Assembly: GCF_003008575.1 (NCBI RefSeq)
Contig: NZ_CP027667.1
Coordinates: forward strand, 748,501 to 812,500
Reading direction: 5' to 3'
DNA from: Melaminivora suipulveris
GTDB taxonomy: Bacteria; Pseudomonadota; Gammaproteobacteria; Burkholderiales; Burkholderiaceae_C
Length of the DNA stretch: 64,000 nucleotides
The first letter of the stretch is position 1. Every line of letters starts with the position of its first letter. Below, one piece after another: positions 17,161 to 29,745 of the stretch. Below the pieces are notes generated by a model. It saw only the letters and a program-made list of their open reading frames with translations. It was not told the origin of the DNA and did no database searches. Made by a program: the position numbers and the translations under genes.

Positions 17161-17925
17161 CTACTCGCCCAGGTAGGCGGCGCGCACGCGCGGGTCGGAC
17201 AGCAGTTGCTGGCCGCCGCCTGTCATGGTGATCAGGCCCGACTCCATGACGTAGCCGCGGTCGGCGATCGCCAGCGCGCGGCTGGCGTTCTGCTCGACCA
17301 GCACGATGGTCACGCCCAGCGCATAGACGTCGCGCACCACCTCGAAGATCTTGTCCACCATGATGGGCGACAGGCCCATCGACGGCTCATCCAGCAGCAA
17401 GACCTTGGGCCGGCTCATCAGCGCGCGGCCCATGGCCAGCATCTGCTGCTCGCCGCCGCTCATGGTGCCGGCCAGCTGGTCGCGGCGCTCGCGCAGGCGC
17501 GGGAAGATGGTGAACATCTTCTCCACGTCCGCGGCGATGCCGTCCTTGTCGTCGCGCGTGTAGGCGCCCATGAGCAGGTTTTCGGTGATGGACATGCGCG
17601 CGAACACGCCGCGCCCCTCGGGCACCATGACCAGGCCGCGGCGCACCAGATCCCAGGCGCCCTGGCCGCGGATGCTCTGGCCCAGGTATTCGATGTCGCC
17701 GTCGTTCATGCCCAGCGTGCCGGTGATGGCCTTCATGGTGGTGGTCTTGCCGGCGCCGTTGGAGCCGATCAGCGTGACCAGCTCGCCCTCGCGCACTTCC
17801 AGGTCCACGCCCTTGACGGCCTGGATGCCGCCGTAGGCCACCTTCAGGCCCTTGACTTGCAGCAGTACCGGGCGGTTCTGCCCCGCTGTGCTTGCGATGT
17901 CCGCCGTGTTTGCCGTATTCGCCAT
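17161..17925 (-). CDS. livF: Branched-chain amino acid ABC transporter ATPase LivF
   Basis: One of two ATPases powering branched-chain amino acid (or related) import. 254 residues, with Walker A GSNGAGKT, the signature MSGGEQQMLAMGRAL, Walker B LLLDEPSMGLSP and the family end RVRAAYLGE. The gene follows livG by 4 bp; the first 20 residues (MANTANTADIASTAGQ...) are a polar extension. Confidence 0.95.
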   Translation of the reverse strand: MANTANTADIASTAGQNRPVLLQVKGLKVAYGGIQAVKGVDLEVREGELVTLIGSNGAGKTTTMKAITGTLGMNDGDIEYLGQSIRGQGAWDLVRRGLVMVPEGRGVFARMSITENLLMGAYTRDDKDGIAADVEKMFTIFPRLRERRDQLAGTMSGGEQQMLAMGRALMSRPKVLLLDEPSMGLSPIMVDKIFEVVRDVYALGVTIVLVEQNASRALAIADRGYVMESGLITMTGGGQQLLSDPRVRAAYLGE

Positions 17926-17929
17926 TTGC

Positions 17930-18715
17930 TCAATGTCCTCCGGCGCCGAGGTAGGCCTCGATCACCTTTTCGTTCTTCTGCACCTCGGCCGGCGTCCCTT
18001 CGGCGATCTGCTTGCCGTAGTCCAGCACGGTGACGCGGTCGCACAGGCCCATGACCAGCTTGACGTCGTGTTCGATCAGCAAGATGGTGCGGTCGTCGTT
18101 GCGGATGCGGTCGATCAGCTCGCGCAGCTGCACCTTCTCGGTGGCGTTCATGCCGGCGGCCGGTTCGTCCAGGGCGATCAGCTGCGGATCGGTGGCCAGG
18201 GCGCGGGCGATCTCCAGACGGCGCTGGTCGCCATAGGACAGCGTGCGCGCCTTGAAGTCGGCGTACTTGGCGATGCCCACGTACTGCAGCAGCTCCTGCG
18301 CGCGCTGGGTGATCTCGGCCTCCTCGCGCAGAAAGCCCTTGGTGCGAAAGATCGCCCCGCCCAGGCCCGAATGCGTGCGGATGTGGCGCCCGACCATCAC
18401 GTTCTCCAGCGCCGTCATCTCGGCGAACAGGCGGATGTTCTGGAAGGTGCGGGCGATGCCGGCCTTGGCCACCAGGTGCACGGCGCGCGGCTCATACGGC
18501 TGGCCGGCCAGCTCGAAGCTGCCGCTGTCGGGCGTGTACAGGCCGGTGATGACGTTGAAGAACGTCGTCTTGCCGGCGCCGTTGGGGCCGATCAGGCCGT
18601 AGACCTGGCCGCGGCGGATGGTGATGCCCACGTCCGACAGCGCCTGCAGGCCGCCAAAGCGCTTGGAGATGCCCGCGACCCGCAGCACCACCTCTTTTTC
18701 AGTCATTTCTGCCAT
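17930..18715 (-). CDS. livG: Branched-chain amino acid ABC transporter ATPase LivG
   Basis: Second ATPase of the system, 261 residues. Walker A GPNGAGKTTFFN, the LivG-type insert ARTFQNIRLFAEMTALENVMVG, signature LSYGDQRRLEIARALA, Walker B LIALDEPAAGMN. Fourth from last in the operon order livH-livM-livG-livF is livH; livG lies 31 bp after livM. Confidence 0.95.
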   Translation of the reverse strand: MAEMTEKEVVLRVAGISKRFGGLQALSDVGITIRRGQVYGLIGPNGAGKTTFFNVITGLYTPDSGSFELAGQPYEPRAVHLVAKAGIARTFQNIRLFAEMTALENVMVGRHIRTHSGLGGAIFRTKGFLREEAEITQRAQELLQYVGIAKYADFKARTLSYGDQRRLEIARALATDPQLIALDEPAAGMNATEKVQLRELIDRIRNDDRTILLIEHDVKLVMGLCDRVTVLDYGKQIAEGTPAEVQKNEKVIEAYLGAGGH

Positions 18716-18746
18716 GTTGTTCAGTTCACTGCTTGCGTGGTGGAGG

Positions 18747-19823
18747 TCAGCTCTTTTGCGCCAGGCTCTTGCCGTGCTCGGGCGCCGGCCACAGGCCGCG
18801 CGGACGCAGCAGCATCACGATGATCATGGCCAGCGCAATCAAGAGCTGGCGCAGGATGGACGCATCCAGGCGCCCGTCGGTCAAGGCCTGCAACGGGCCG
18901 GCCACATAGCGCAGCACCTCGGGCAGCGCCGACAGCAGCACCGCGCCCAGGATCACGCCGGGGATGTGGCCGATGCCGCCCAAGACCACCATGGCGACGA
19001 TCATCACCGACTCCATCAGGCTGAAGGACTCGGGCGAGACGAAGCCCTGGAAGGCGCCGAACATGGCGCCCGCCACCCCGCCAAACGACGCGCCCATGCC
19101 GAAGGCCAGCAGCTTCATGTTGCGCGTGTTGATGCCCATGGCCTTGGCGGCGATCTCGTCCTCGCGGATCGCCATCCAGGCGCGGCCGATGCGCGAGTCC
19201 TGCAGCCGGTAGCAGACCGCGATGGTGACCAGCACCAGCGCCAGGAACAGGTAGTAGTACAGCGTGACCGAGCTGATGTCGAAACCGAACAGCTCCAGCC
19301 GCCGGCCCAGATCCAGACCGAAGACCTTGACCGAGTCGATCTGTCCCAGGCCCTTGGGGCCGTTGGTGATGTTGACCGGGTGGTCCAGGTTGTTCAGGAA
19401 GATGCGGATGATCTCGCCGAAGCCCAGGGTGACGATGGCCAGGTAGTCGCCGCGCAGCTTGAGCACCGGTATGCCCAGCAGCACCCCGGTGATGGCCGCC
19501 AGCACCAGCGCCAGCGGGATGACCATCCACAGCGACATGTGCAGCCCTTCGGGGAAGTGCTGCGCGAACCAGGCGAAGTTCTCCGCCAGGTGCGGCGAGG
19601 CCAGCAGGCCGAACATGTAGGCGCCCACGGCGTAGAACGCCACGTAGCCCAGATCGAGCAGGCCGGCGTAGCCGACCACGATGTTCAGGCCGAGGGCCAG
19701 CATCACGTACAGCAGCGCCAGGTCGGCGATGCGCACCCAGGCGTTGCCGAAATACTGCAGGATGAACGGCAGCACGAGCAGCGCGATGCCGCCCAGGATC
19801 CACTGGATCTTGTGGTTTTTCAT
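18747..19823 (-). CDS. livM: Branched-chain amino acid ABC transporter permease LivM
   Basis: Inner-membrane permease, 358 residues with about ten hydrophobic segments. The family motif GYAGLLDLGYVAFYAVGAY (about 54-72) and the cytoplasmic EAA-like loop with SRIGRAWMAIREDEIAAKAMG are intact. It pairs with LivH to form the channel. Confidence 0.95.
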   Translation of the reverse strand: MKNHKIQWILGGIALLVLPFILQYFGNAWVRIADLALLYVMLALGLNIVVGYAGLLDLGYVAFYAVGAYMFGLLASPHLAENFAWFAQHFPEGLHMSLWMVIPLALVLAAITGVLLGIPVLKLRGDYLAIVTLGFGEIIRIFLNNLDHPVNITNGPKGLGQIDSVKVFGLDLGRRLELFGFDISSVTLYYYLFLALVLVTIAVCYRLQDSRIGRAWMAIREDEIAAKAMGINTRNMKLLAFGMGASFGGVAGAMFGAFQGFVSPESFSLMESVMIVAMVVLGGIGHIPGVILGAVLLSALPEVLRYVAGPLQALTDGRLDASILRQLLIALAMIIVMLLRPRGLWPAPEHGKSLAQKS

Positions 19824-19845
19824 GGTGATAGTTGCTCCCTGCCCG

Positions 19846-20775
19846 TCAGGCCCGGTCGGCCACGCGCTCGCCCAGCAGGCCCGAGGGGCGCAGCGTGAGG
19901 ATGATGATCAGCACGATGAAGGCGAAGATGTCGGTGTAGTGGCTGCCCAGGACGCCCCCGGTGAGGGCGCCGATGTAGCCCGAGCCGATGGCTTCGATCA
20001 GCCCCAGCAGAATGCCGCCGATCACGGCGCCGGCCAGGTTGCCGATGCCGCCGAACACCGCCGCCGTGAAGGCCTTGAGCCCTGGCAAAAAGCCCATGGT
20101 GTGCTGCGCCGTGCCGTAGTTGGAGGCGTACATGATGCCGGCGATCGCCGCCAGCACGGCGCCGATGATGAAGGTCGCCGAAATCACCATGTCGGGCTTG
20201 ACGCCCATCAGCGCCGCCACGCGCGGGTTCTCCGCCGTGGCGCGCATGGCGCGGCCCAGGCGCGTGTAGTTGACCAGATACACCATGGCCGACAGCGCCA
20301 CCACCGTGACGCCCAGGATCAGCACCTGCGTGGTGGTGATGACGGCGCCGCCGAGCTGAAACGGCGCAGAAGGCAGCAGGGTCGGATAGGGCTTGTAATT
20401 GGGCTTCCAGATGATCATGGCCAGCGTCTGCAGCAAGAGCGACATGCCGATGGCGGTGATCAAGGGGGCCAGGCGCGGGCTGTTGCGCAACGGCTTGTAG
20501 GCGATCTTTTCGATCGAATAGTTCAGCACTGCGGCCACCACGCAGGCGATGAGGGTGGCCAGCAGCAGGATGAGCCAGCCCGGCGCGCCCGGCATGGCCT
20601 CCTGCATCAGGCCGATGCAGCTCCAGCTGGTCAGCGCGCCGATCATGAGCACTTCGCCATGGGCGAAGTTGATGAGCTGGATGATGCCGTACACCATGGT
20701 ATAGCCCAGGGCTATCAAGGCGTACATGCTGCCCAGGACCAGACCATTGATGATCTGCTGCAGCAAGATGTCCAT
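19846..20775 (-). CDS. livH: Branched-chain amino acid ABC transporter permease LivH
   Basis: Permease of 309 residues, about eight hydrophobic segments. Typical stretches are QQIINGLVLGSMYALIALGY at the N-terminus, INFAHGEVLMIGA, and RLGRAMRATAENPRVAALMG, which contacts the ATPase. The ATG at 20775 was chosen; the frame extends upstream but that part is not LivH-like. First gene of the operon. No substrate-binding protein gene precedes or follows it here. Confidence 0.95.
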   Translation of the reverse strand: MDILLQQIINGLVLGSMYALIALGYTMVYGIIQLINFAHGEVLMIGALTSWSCIGLMQEAMPGAPGWLILLLATLIACVVAAVLNYSIEKIAYKPLRNSPRLAPLITAIGMSLLLQTLAMIIWKPNYKPYPTLLPSAPFQLGGAVITTTQVLILGVTVVALSAMVYLVNYTRLGRAMRATAENPRVAALMGVKPDMVISATFIIGAVLAAIAGIMYASNYGTAQHTMGFLPGLKAFTAAVFGGIGNLAGAVIGGILLGLIEAIGSGYIGALTGGVLGSHYTDIFAFIVLIIILTLRPSGLLGERVADRA

Positions 20776-20853
20776 AAATTGAGTCCTTCGTGAGCGACGC
20801 GCACTCGGCAGACGGCCTGTTCGGCGCAGCCTTGTGGGCCACCTGCCTCTTAC

Positions 20854-20886
20854 AAAAAAACCCGCCAGGTCGTCGCTGCGCGGGTT
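20854..20886 (-). terminator. Rho-independent terminator of rarA
   Basis: AACCCGC / GCGGGTT stem with a 13-nt loop followed on the minus strand by seven T residues. It separates rarA from the liv operon. Confidence 0.75.
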
Positions 20887-20995
20887 TCGGTGCGAAATTC
20901 TGTCACGGCTTTCGCGGCTGCCGTGGCGCCATTTGGGCGGGGTTTTCCCTTTTCGGGTCAACCCGCTTGTTGCGCCAGGCGCGCTGGCGCAGGTC

Positions 20996-22318
20996 TCATT
21001 TTTCCGGCTCGGCGCAGCCCCGCGCGGCGGCATTGCGCGCGCGCAGTTCCTGCAGTTTTTCGCCGATGCGGATCTCCAGCCCGCGCGGCACGGGCTGGTA
21101 GAAGCCGGGCGGCTCCATGCCGTCGGGCAGGTAGCTCTCGCCGGCGGCAAAACCCCCCTCCTCGTCGTGCGCGTAGCGGTAGCCGCGGCCGTAGTCGAGC
21201 TGCTTCATGAGCTTCGTCGGTGCGTTGCGCAAATGCAGCGGCACCGGCCGCGTGGCGTCGCCCTTCACGAAGGCGCGCGCCTTGTTGTAGGCGGCGTAGC
21301 CGGCGTTGCTCTTGGGCGCCATGGCCAGGTAGAGGATGGCCTGGGCCAGCGCCAGCTCGCCCTCGGGGCTGCCCAGGCGCTCATAGGTCTGCGCGGCGTC
21401 ATGGGTGATTTGCATGGCGCGCGGGTCGGCCAGGCCGATGTCCTCCCAGGCCATGCGCACGATGCGCCGCGCCAGGTAGCGCGGATCGGCGCCGCCGTCG
21501 AGCATGCGCACCAGCCAGTACAGCGCGGCGTCCGGGTCGGAGCCGCGCACTGATTTGTGCAGCGCGCTGATGGTGTCGTAGAACTGCTCGCCGCCCTTGT
21601 CGTAGCGGCGCATCTGCTGGCCCAGCACGGACAACAGCCAGGCGTCGTCGATGCGTTCAAGGCCGGCCTGCGAGGCCGTGATGGACAGCGTCTCCAGCGT
21701 GTTCAGCAGGCGCCGCGCGTCCCCGTCGGCATAGGCAACGAGGCGCTCCAGCGCTTCGTTTTCGATAGCTGGAAGCGCTTGTTCCGCCACGGCTCGGGCC
21801 ACTATTTGCTTCAAATCATCGGCGCCCAGCGGCTGCAGCACGTAAACCACGGCGCGCGACAGCAGGGCCGAGTTGACCTCGAAGGACGGGTTCTCGGTGG
21901 TCGCGCCGACGAAGGTGAACAGCCCGCTTTCCACGTGCGGCAAGAAGGCATCCTGCTGGCTCTTGTTGAAGCGGTGCACCTCGTCGACGAAGACGATGGT
22001 GCGCTGCGGCGCCAGGCCGTTCAGCGCGCTCTCGGCCTGCTGAACGGCCTCGCGGATCTCCTTCACGCCGCCCAGCACGGCGCTGATGCTGATGAACTGC
22101 GCGTCGAACGCCCGCGCCATCAGCCGGGCGATGGTCGTCTTGCCCACACCCGGCGGACCCCACAGGATGCAGCTGTGCGGCCGGCCCGACTCGAACGCCA
22201 GGCGCAGCGGCTTGCCCGGCCCCAGGATGTGCTGCTGGCCGATGACCTCGGCCAGCGTCTGCGGGCGCAGGCGCTCGGCCAGGGGCTGGTAGGAGGCGGC
22301 GTGAGCGGAGGTCTTCAT
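20996..22318 (-). CDS. rarA: Replication-associated recombination ATPase RarA (MgsA)
   Basis: AAA+ ATPase related to clamp loaders and RuvB, acting at stalled replication forks with SSB. 440 residues: Walker A GPPGVGKT (54-61), Walker [20 protein letters not shown] (about 108-126), sensor 1 [14 protein letters not shown], then the MgsA/AAA-assoc C-terminal region ([19 protein letters not shown]). Residues about 165-187 (around [19 protein letters not shown]) are encoded by a stretch that resembles an intergenic repeat (21759-21819), read in frame. Confidence 0.95.
   Translation of the reverse strand: MKTSAHAASYQPLAERLRPQTLAEVIGQQHILGPGKPLRLAFESGRPHSCILWGPPGVGKTTIARLMARAFDAQFISISAVLGGVKEIREAVQQAESALNGLAPQRTIVFVDEVHRFNKSQQDAFLPHVESGLFTFVGATTENPSFEVNSALLSRAVVYVLQPLGADDLKQIVARAVAEQALPAIENEALERLVAYADGDARRLLNTLETLSITASQAGLERIDDAWLLSVLGQQMRRYDKGGEQFYDTISALHKSVRGSDPDAALYWLVRMLDGGADPRYLARRIVRMAWEDIGLADPRAMQITHDAAQTYERLGSPEGELALAQAILYLAMAPKSNAGYAAYNKARAFVKGDATRPVPLHLRNAPTKLMKQLDYGRGYRYAHDEEGGFAAGESYLPDGMEPPGFYQPVPRGLEIRIGEKLQELRARNAAARGCAEPEK
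21759..21819. repeat. Dispersed-repeat-like sequence inside the rarA coding region
   Basis: GATAGCTGGAAGCGCTTGTT ... ACTATTTGCTTCAAATCATC. It has the AGCT and GCGCTTG elements of the variant repeat and an AT-rich right end, unlike its GC-rich flanks. It keeps the rarA frame open. Confidence 0.6.
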
Positions 22319-22539
22319 GGCGGCAGGGCAAAGGCAGCGCCCATCGTAGCGCCCCGGCCGGCGGCCTTTTTATAGTGTGATGCGAATGCACGCCGCAGTT
22401 CACTGCCGCATTCCAGCTATCGCCGATAGGCGAATTTTTCCGGCGGCGGCCCTGGCGAAGACGAGGCACGCTGGCACCGGTCCCTGCTGCGCGAGTTGCT
22501 GGCGCAGGCCGGGGCGCATATCGAGGAACGAACCAACCC

Positions 22540-23172
22540 ATGCCCACCAGGAAAAAGCCGACACCGCCGCCCTTCGACCTGCATCCCCTGCCCCTGCACG
22601 AGTTCCTGCCGCGCGTGCGCGCCTGCACGCTGTGCGCGCCCTTCCTGCCGCTGGGGCCGCGCCCGGTGCTGCAAGCCGGCGCGAGCGCGCGCATCCTGAT
22701 CGCCAGCCAGGCGCCGGGGCGCAAGGTGCACGCCTCGGGTGTGCCGTTCGACGACGCCAGCGGCGAGCGCCTGCGCGAGTGGCTGCAGATGCCGCGCGAG
22801 GTGTTCTACGACGAGCAGCGCGTGGCCATCGTGCCCATGGGTTTTTGCTACCCCGGCAAGGGCACGTCGGGCGACGCGCCGCCGCGCCCCGAGTGCGCGC
22901 CCACCTGGCGCGCGCCGCTGCTGGAGCTGCTGCCGCACGTCGATCTGACCGTGGTGGTCGGCCAGTACGCCATCGGCTGGCACCTGCCCGCCAGCCGCGG
23001 CCGGCCGCTGGCCGAGACGGTGCGCGCCAGCGCCGCACCCGATAGCCGCGTAATCGCCCTGCCGCATCCCAGCCCGCGCAACAACGGCTGGCTCAAGCAC
23101 AACCCCTGGTTCGAGGCCGAATGGCTGGCCGTGGTCCGTGCGCGCGTGGCGCAGGCGTTGGCCCATTTTTGA
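22540..23172 (+). CDS. Uracil-DNA glycosylase family protein
   Basis: 210 residues of the uracil-DNA glycosylase superfamily. Visible are RVRACTLCAPFLPLGPRPVL, SQAPGRKVHASGVPFDDASG (family motif 1 region with GxPF) and PHPSPRNNGWLKHNPWF (motif 2 with HPSPRN). The two Cys of CTLC might belong to an Fe-S or Zn site, but no further Cys pair is obvious. Exact substrate unknown; it could be a repair enzyme or an inactive relative. AGGAA lies about 9 nt before the ATG. It is divergent from rarA. The 220-bp gap between them holds a small TCGCC-GATA-GGCGA hairpin with a T-run (22424-22440) and no supported gene. Confidence 0.85.
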   Translation: MPTRKKPTPPPFDLHPLPLHEFLPRVRACTLCAPFLPLGPRPVLQAGASARILIASQAPGRKVHASGVPFDDASGERLREWLQMPREVFYDEQRVAIVPMGFCYPGKGTSGDAPPRPECAPTWRAPLLELLPHVDLTVVVGQYAIGWHLPASRGRPLAETVRASAAPDSRVIALPHPSPRNNGWLKHNPWFEAEWLAVVRARVAQALAHF

Positions 23173-23232
23173 ACAAAACGGCCTTCAGTCGGCGTCGAAT
23201 AAAGGTTTGTTGCTACATTTTATGTAGCAACC
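23171..23232. repeat. AGTCGGCGT/AGCTAT dispersed repeat, copy 4
   Basis: GGCCTTCAGTCGGCGTCGAA, then GTTGCTACATTTTATGTAGCAAC; the last part is a near-perfect inverted repeat (GTTGCTACAT / ATGTAGCAAC). It lies between the convergent UDG-family gene and lolA and could act as a terminator. Confidence 0.85.
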
Positions 23233-23283
23233 GGCTGCCCCTGCGCAACGTCGCGTGCGCGCCGGCCCGGTCCGCCGCCGGGG

Positions 23284-23916
23284 CTACTGCCTGAGCACAT
23301 CGGCCCCGGCCGGCGCCTTGAAGCTGAAGGTGCCTGGCGGCAGCGCGGGGTTGAGCTGCAACCCGCTGAAGCGGATGACCGAGCGCTGGCCGAAGCTGTC
23401 GGCGATGTCCAGCACCGCCAGGCGCTCGCCCTCGAACCCCACGCGCACGCTTTGCAGCTGCCCGCCCTGCGCTTTGGGCGTGGCTTGCACCCATTGCAGG
23501 CCGTCGGCCTCGGGCAGGGATTGCAGCGTGAACTCGGCGCGCAAGGCAGCCAGGTCGGGCGCCGAGGCCAGCAGCGCCGCTGGCGTCGAGCCCAGCGCCT
23601 TGTCCTGCGTGCGTTGCGTGACCTGGTTCAGGTCGGCGTCGTAGAGCCACAGCGTGGTGCCGTCGGCGACGATGGTCTGCTCGAATGGCTTGCGGTAGAC
23701 GAACTTGAAGCGCCCCGGACGCTGGAACTCGAAGCTGCCGCTGCTGGTCTTGCTGCGCGCCGCCTGGCCTTCCCTGGGCGGCGACGTCACCGTCTGGGTG
23801 AACTCGGCGCTGCCGCTTTTGGCGGTCTTCATGAAGCCTTCCAGGCTTTGCAGGCCGTCAGCCCAGGCCAGGTGGGCGCAGCCAGCTAGCAAAAGAGAAG
23901 CAACGATCTTTTTCAA
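23284..23916 (-). CDS. lolA: Outer-membrane lipoprotein carrier protein LolA
   Basis: Periplasmic chaperone that carries lipoproteins from LolCDE to the outer membrane. 210 residues with a Sec signal (MKKIVASLLLAGCAHLAWA, cleavage before DGLQSL). Family stretches: GSFEFQRPGRFKFVYRKPFE, TLWLYDADLNQVTQR. It starts 9 bp after ftsK ends, so the two are probably one operon, the common ftsK-lolA arrangement. Confidence 0.95.
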   Translation of the reverse strand: MKKIVASLLLAGCAHLAWADGLQSLEGFMKTAKSGSAEFTQTVTSPPREGQAARSKTSSGSFEFQRPGRFKFVYRKPFEQTIVADGTTLWLYDADLNQVTQRTQDKALGSTPAALLASAPDLAALRAEFTLQSLPEADGLQWVQATPKAQGGQLQSVRVGFEGERLAVLDIADSFGQRSVIRFSGLQLNPALPPGTFSFKAPAGADVLRQ

Positions 23917-23925
23917 GGAGGGGTC

Positions 23926-27484
<3,559 letters not shown>

Positions 27485-27514
27485 GCGCGCCCAGGGCTAC
27501 CCCAGCCTTCGCGC

Positions 27515-27534
27515 TATAATGCCCGGCTTTGCTG
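27515..27534 (+). promoter_or_regulatory. Putative rpmB promoter core
   Basis: Perfect TATAAT (27515-27520) followed by GCCCGGCTTTGCTG. The TTTGCTG block at the same distance is shared with the rpsP and TPR-methyltransferase upstream regions. The leader to the L28 ATG is about 144 nt. Confidence 0.6.
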
Positions 27535-27670
27535 AAATTTTGGCTCTTTGGATGCATCCGAAGCGGCCGATGCAGCAGACGGGCTACCGCCACCCGTATT
27601 TTTGCAACTGGCGAGGTGAGGCTGGCGCGCCCGAGCGGGTGTGCGGCCGTGACAGCAATCGGAGTGTCCC

Positions 27671-27904
27671 ATGGCACGCGTATGTGAAGTAACGGGCAAG
27701 AAGCCCATGAGCGGGAACAACGTTTCCCACGCCAACAACAAGACCCGCCGCCGCTTTCTGCCCAATCTGCAGTACCGCCGCTTCTGGGTGGAGAGCGAAA
27801 ACCGCTGGGTGCGTCTGCGCGTATCCGGTGCCGCGCTGCGCCTGATCGACAAGAACGGCATCGAGTCCGTGCTCGCAGACATGCGCGCACGCGGCCAGGC
27901 CTGA
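27671..27904 (+). CDS. rpmB: 50S ribosomal protein L28
   Basis: 77 residues, full length, with the family start [20 protein letters not shown] and the core [17 protein letters not shown]. It is followed after 23 bp by rpmG. Confidence 0.97.
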   Translation: MARVCEVTGKKPMSGNNVSHANNKTRRRFLPNLQYRRFWVESENRWVRLRVSGAALRLIDKNGIESVLADMRARGQA

Positions 27905-27927
27905 TTTTCTGAACGAGGAGAAACACC

Positions 27928-28098
27928 ATGGCTACCAAAGGCGGACGCGAAAAGATCAAGCTGGTTTCCACTGCGGACACCGGCCACTTCTACACCACCA
28001 CCAAGAACAAGAAGACGATGCCCGAGAAGATGAACATCATCAAGTTCGATCCCAAGGCACGCAAGCACGTCGAGTACAAGGAAGCCAAGCTGAAGTGA
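27928..28098 (+). CDS. rpmG: 50S ribosomal protein L33
   Basis: 56 residues, starting [19 protein letters not shown] and ending YKEAKLK. It has no cysteine, so it is the zinc-free (C-minus) form of L33. GAGGAG lies about 8 nt before the ATG. Operon partner of rpmB. Confidence 0.96.
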   Translation: MATKGGREKIKLVSTADTGHFYTTTKNKKTMPEKMNIIKFDPKARKHVEYKEAKLK

Positions 28099-28123
28099 TC
28101 AGCCAGGCGTCCTGAGACCCATC

Positions 28124-28160
28124 AAAAAACCGCCAGCGGCTTCGGCCCTGGCGGTTTTTT
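28124..28160. terminator. Bidirectional terminator between rpmG and rsmB
   Basis: 13-bp stem AAAAAACCGCCAG / CTGGCGGTTTTTT around an 11-nt loop (CGGCTTCGGCC). It is symmetric with T-runs on both strands, suiting the convergent rpmG and rsmB. Confidence 0.93.
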
Positions 28161-28174
28161 GTTGCCCGCCGACT

Positions 28175-29500
28175 TCAGGCGCGCCGCTGCCACACGGCGG
28201 CAAAGAAGCCGTCCGTACCGTGCAGGTGCGGCCACAGGCGCAAAAACCGCCCACCGCCCTCGCCGCCGCTCGCCAGCGCCGCCGCATCGGCCACGCGCGA
28301 CTGCGCCAGCAAATCCGCTACCTCCAGCGGTTCGAAATCGCCCTGCGCCGCACCAAAGGCCCGGGCGACGGCCTCGTTTTCCTGCTCCAGCACGCTGCAC
28401 GTGGCGTAGACCAGCCGTCCGCCAGGCTTCACCAGCCGCGCCGCGCCGGCCAGGATGGCCGCCTGCTGCTGCGCCAGCTCGGCGATCGCCTCGGGCTTTT
28501 GGCGCCATTTCAAATCCGGGCTGCGCCGCAGGGTGCCCAGGCCCGAGCACGGCGCATCGACCAGCACCCGGTCCATTTTGCCGGCCAGCCGCTTGATGCG
28601 CTCGTCGCGCTCGTGGGCGATCGCCACCGGGTGCACGTTGGACAGGCCACTGCGCGCCAGGCGCGGCTTGAGACCCTCCAGGCGGTGCGCCGACACGTCG
28701 AAGGCATACAGCCGGCCGGTGCTGCGCATGGCCGCGCCGATGGCCAGCGTCTTGCCGCCGGCGCCGGCGCAAAAGTCCACCACCATCTCGCCGCGGCGCG
28801 CGTCCAGCAGCAGCGCCAGCAGTTGCGAGCCCTCGTCCTGCACCTCGAAGGCGCCGCTGGCAAAGGCCGGCAGCCGGGCCAGCGAGGGCTTGCCCTGCAC
28901 GCGCAGGCCCCAGGGCGAGTGCTGCGACGGCGCGGCCTGTATGCCGACCTGTGACAGCTCCTGCAACACCTGCTCGCGCCGCGCCTTGAGGATATTGACG
29001 CGCAAGTCCAGCGGCGCGCTTTGCGCCAGTGCCTCGGCCAGTGCCCAGAAGCCCGGCTCGTCCAGTTGCTGCCGCAGCGGCGCGGCCACCCACTCGGGCA
29101 GGTTGTGCCGGTGCGGCGCCAGCAGATCCTGCGGCTGCACGCTGTCGCACTGGTCCAGCCATTGGCTCTCAAGGGGCGAGAGCGCGCTCTTCAAAAAATC
29201 ACGTGCACCGCGCGTGGCTGCGGGATCGAGCGCGCGCGCCTGCTCGTTCTGCACGGCGGCAAAACCCAGGATCGCCAGGCGCCGCGCCTGTGCTCCGCTG
29301 CCCGAGCGGGCGAGCTGCTCCAGCAGCAGCTTTCTGCGTAGCACGGCGTAGGTCACGTCGCCGAGCGTGGCGCGCTCGCGCGGGCCGAGCTGGCGGCGCT
29401 CGCGGCAGTAGCGCGCCACCACCGCGTCGGCGGGATGCTCGAAGGTCAACACCTGGCCGAGCAGCTCGGCACAGGCGTCCAGAAGGGCTTTGGGATGCAT
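28175..29500 (-). CDS. rsmB: 16S rRNA (cytosine-C5)-methyltransferase, RsmB type
   Basis: SAM-dependent RNA m5C methyltransferase. 441 residues: an N-terminal NusB-like domain (about 1-130) and a Rossmann domain with the SAM motif VDFCAGAGGKTLAIG. Both catalytic cysteines are present, in VDAPCSGLGTLRRSPDLKWR and in YATCSVLEQEN. Length and layout fit RsmB (C967 of 16S rRNA). Confidence 0.9.
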   Translation of the reverse strand: MHPKALLDACAELLGQVLTFEHPADAVVARYCRERRQLGPRERATLGDVTYAVLRRKLLLEQLARSGSGAQARRLAILGFAAVQNEQARALDPAATRGARDFLKSALSPLESQWLDQCDSVQPQDLLAPHRHNLPEWVAAPLRQQLDEPGFWALAEALAQSAPLDLRVNILKARREQVLQELSQVGIQAAPSQHSPWGLRVQGKPSLARLPAFASGAFEVQDEGSQLLALLLDARRGEMVVDFCAGAGGKTLAIGAAMRSTGRLYAFDVSAHRLEGLKPRLARSGLSNVHPVAIAHERDERIKRLAGKMDRVLVDAPCSGLGTLRRSPDLKWRQKPEAIAELAQQQAAILAGAARLVKPGGRLVYATCSVLEQENEAVARAFGAAQGDFEPLEVADLLAQSRVADAAALASGGEGGGRFLRLWPHLHGTDGFFAAVWQRRA

Positions 29501-29550
29501 GGGGCGATTGTCCCATCCGCCTCGGTGGCGGCACTCCGGCCGCCTTGATG

Positions 29551-29610
29551 TGAGTCAAAACCGCCTTCTGTCGGCGTCAATAAAGCATAGTTTGCTATCA
29601 AATTTGCACA
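29551..29610. repeat. AGTCGGCGT/AGCTAT dispersed repeat, copy 5
   Basis: CCGCCTTCTGTCGGCGTCAA, TAAAGC, then TTTGCTATCAAATTTGCA. It lies in the 245-bp gap between rsmB and the next gene; the rest of the gap shows no gene. Confidence 0.75.
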
Positions 29611-29745
29611 TATCGCGGGAATGCAAAGACACACTGGCAATGCTGCGCTGCCCCGTCCTACGCCTGCCCTCATTGCGCCGCCCTAGGGTATCCAACATCA
29701 CAGGAAAAGGCCGGGCGCCGCTGCCCGCACAGGAAGGAGCACCCC

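Noticed and set aside
22440..22539. Coding-like stretch (EDEARWHRSLLRELLAQAGAHIEE) before the UDG-family gene
   Set aside because: It reads like the end of a gene but has no start, runs out of frame into the UDG gene and matches nothing I recognise. It may be a gene remnant, but support is too thin.
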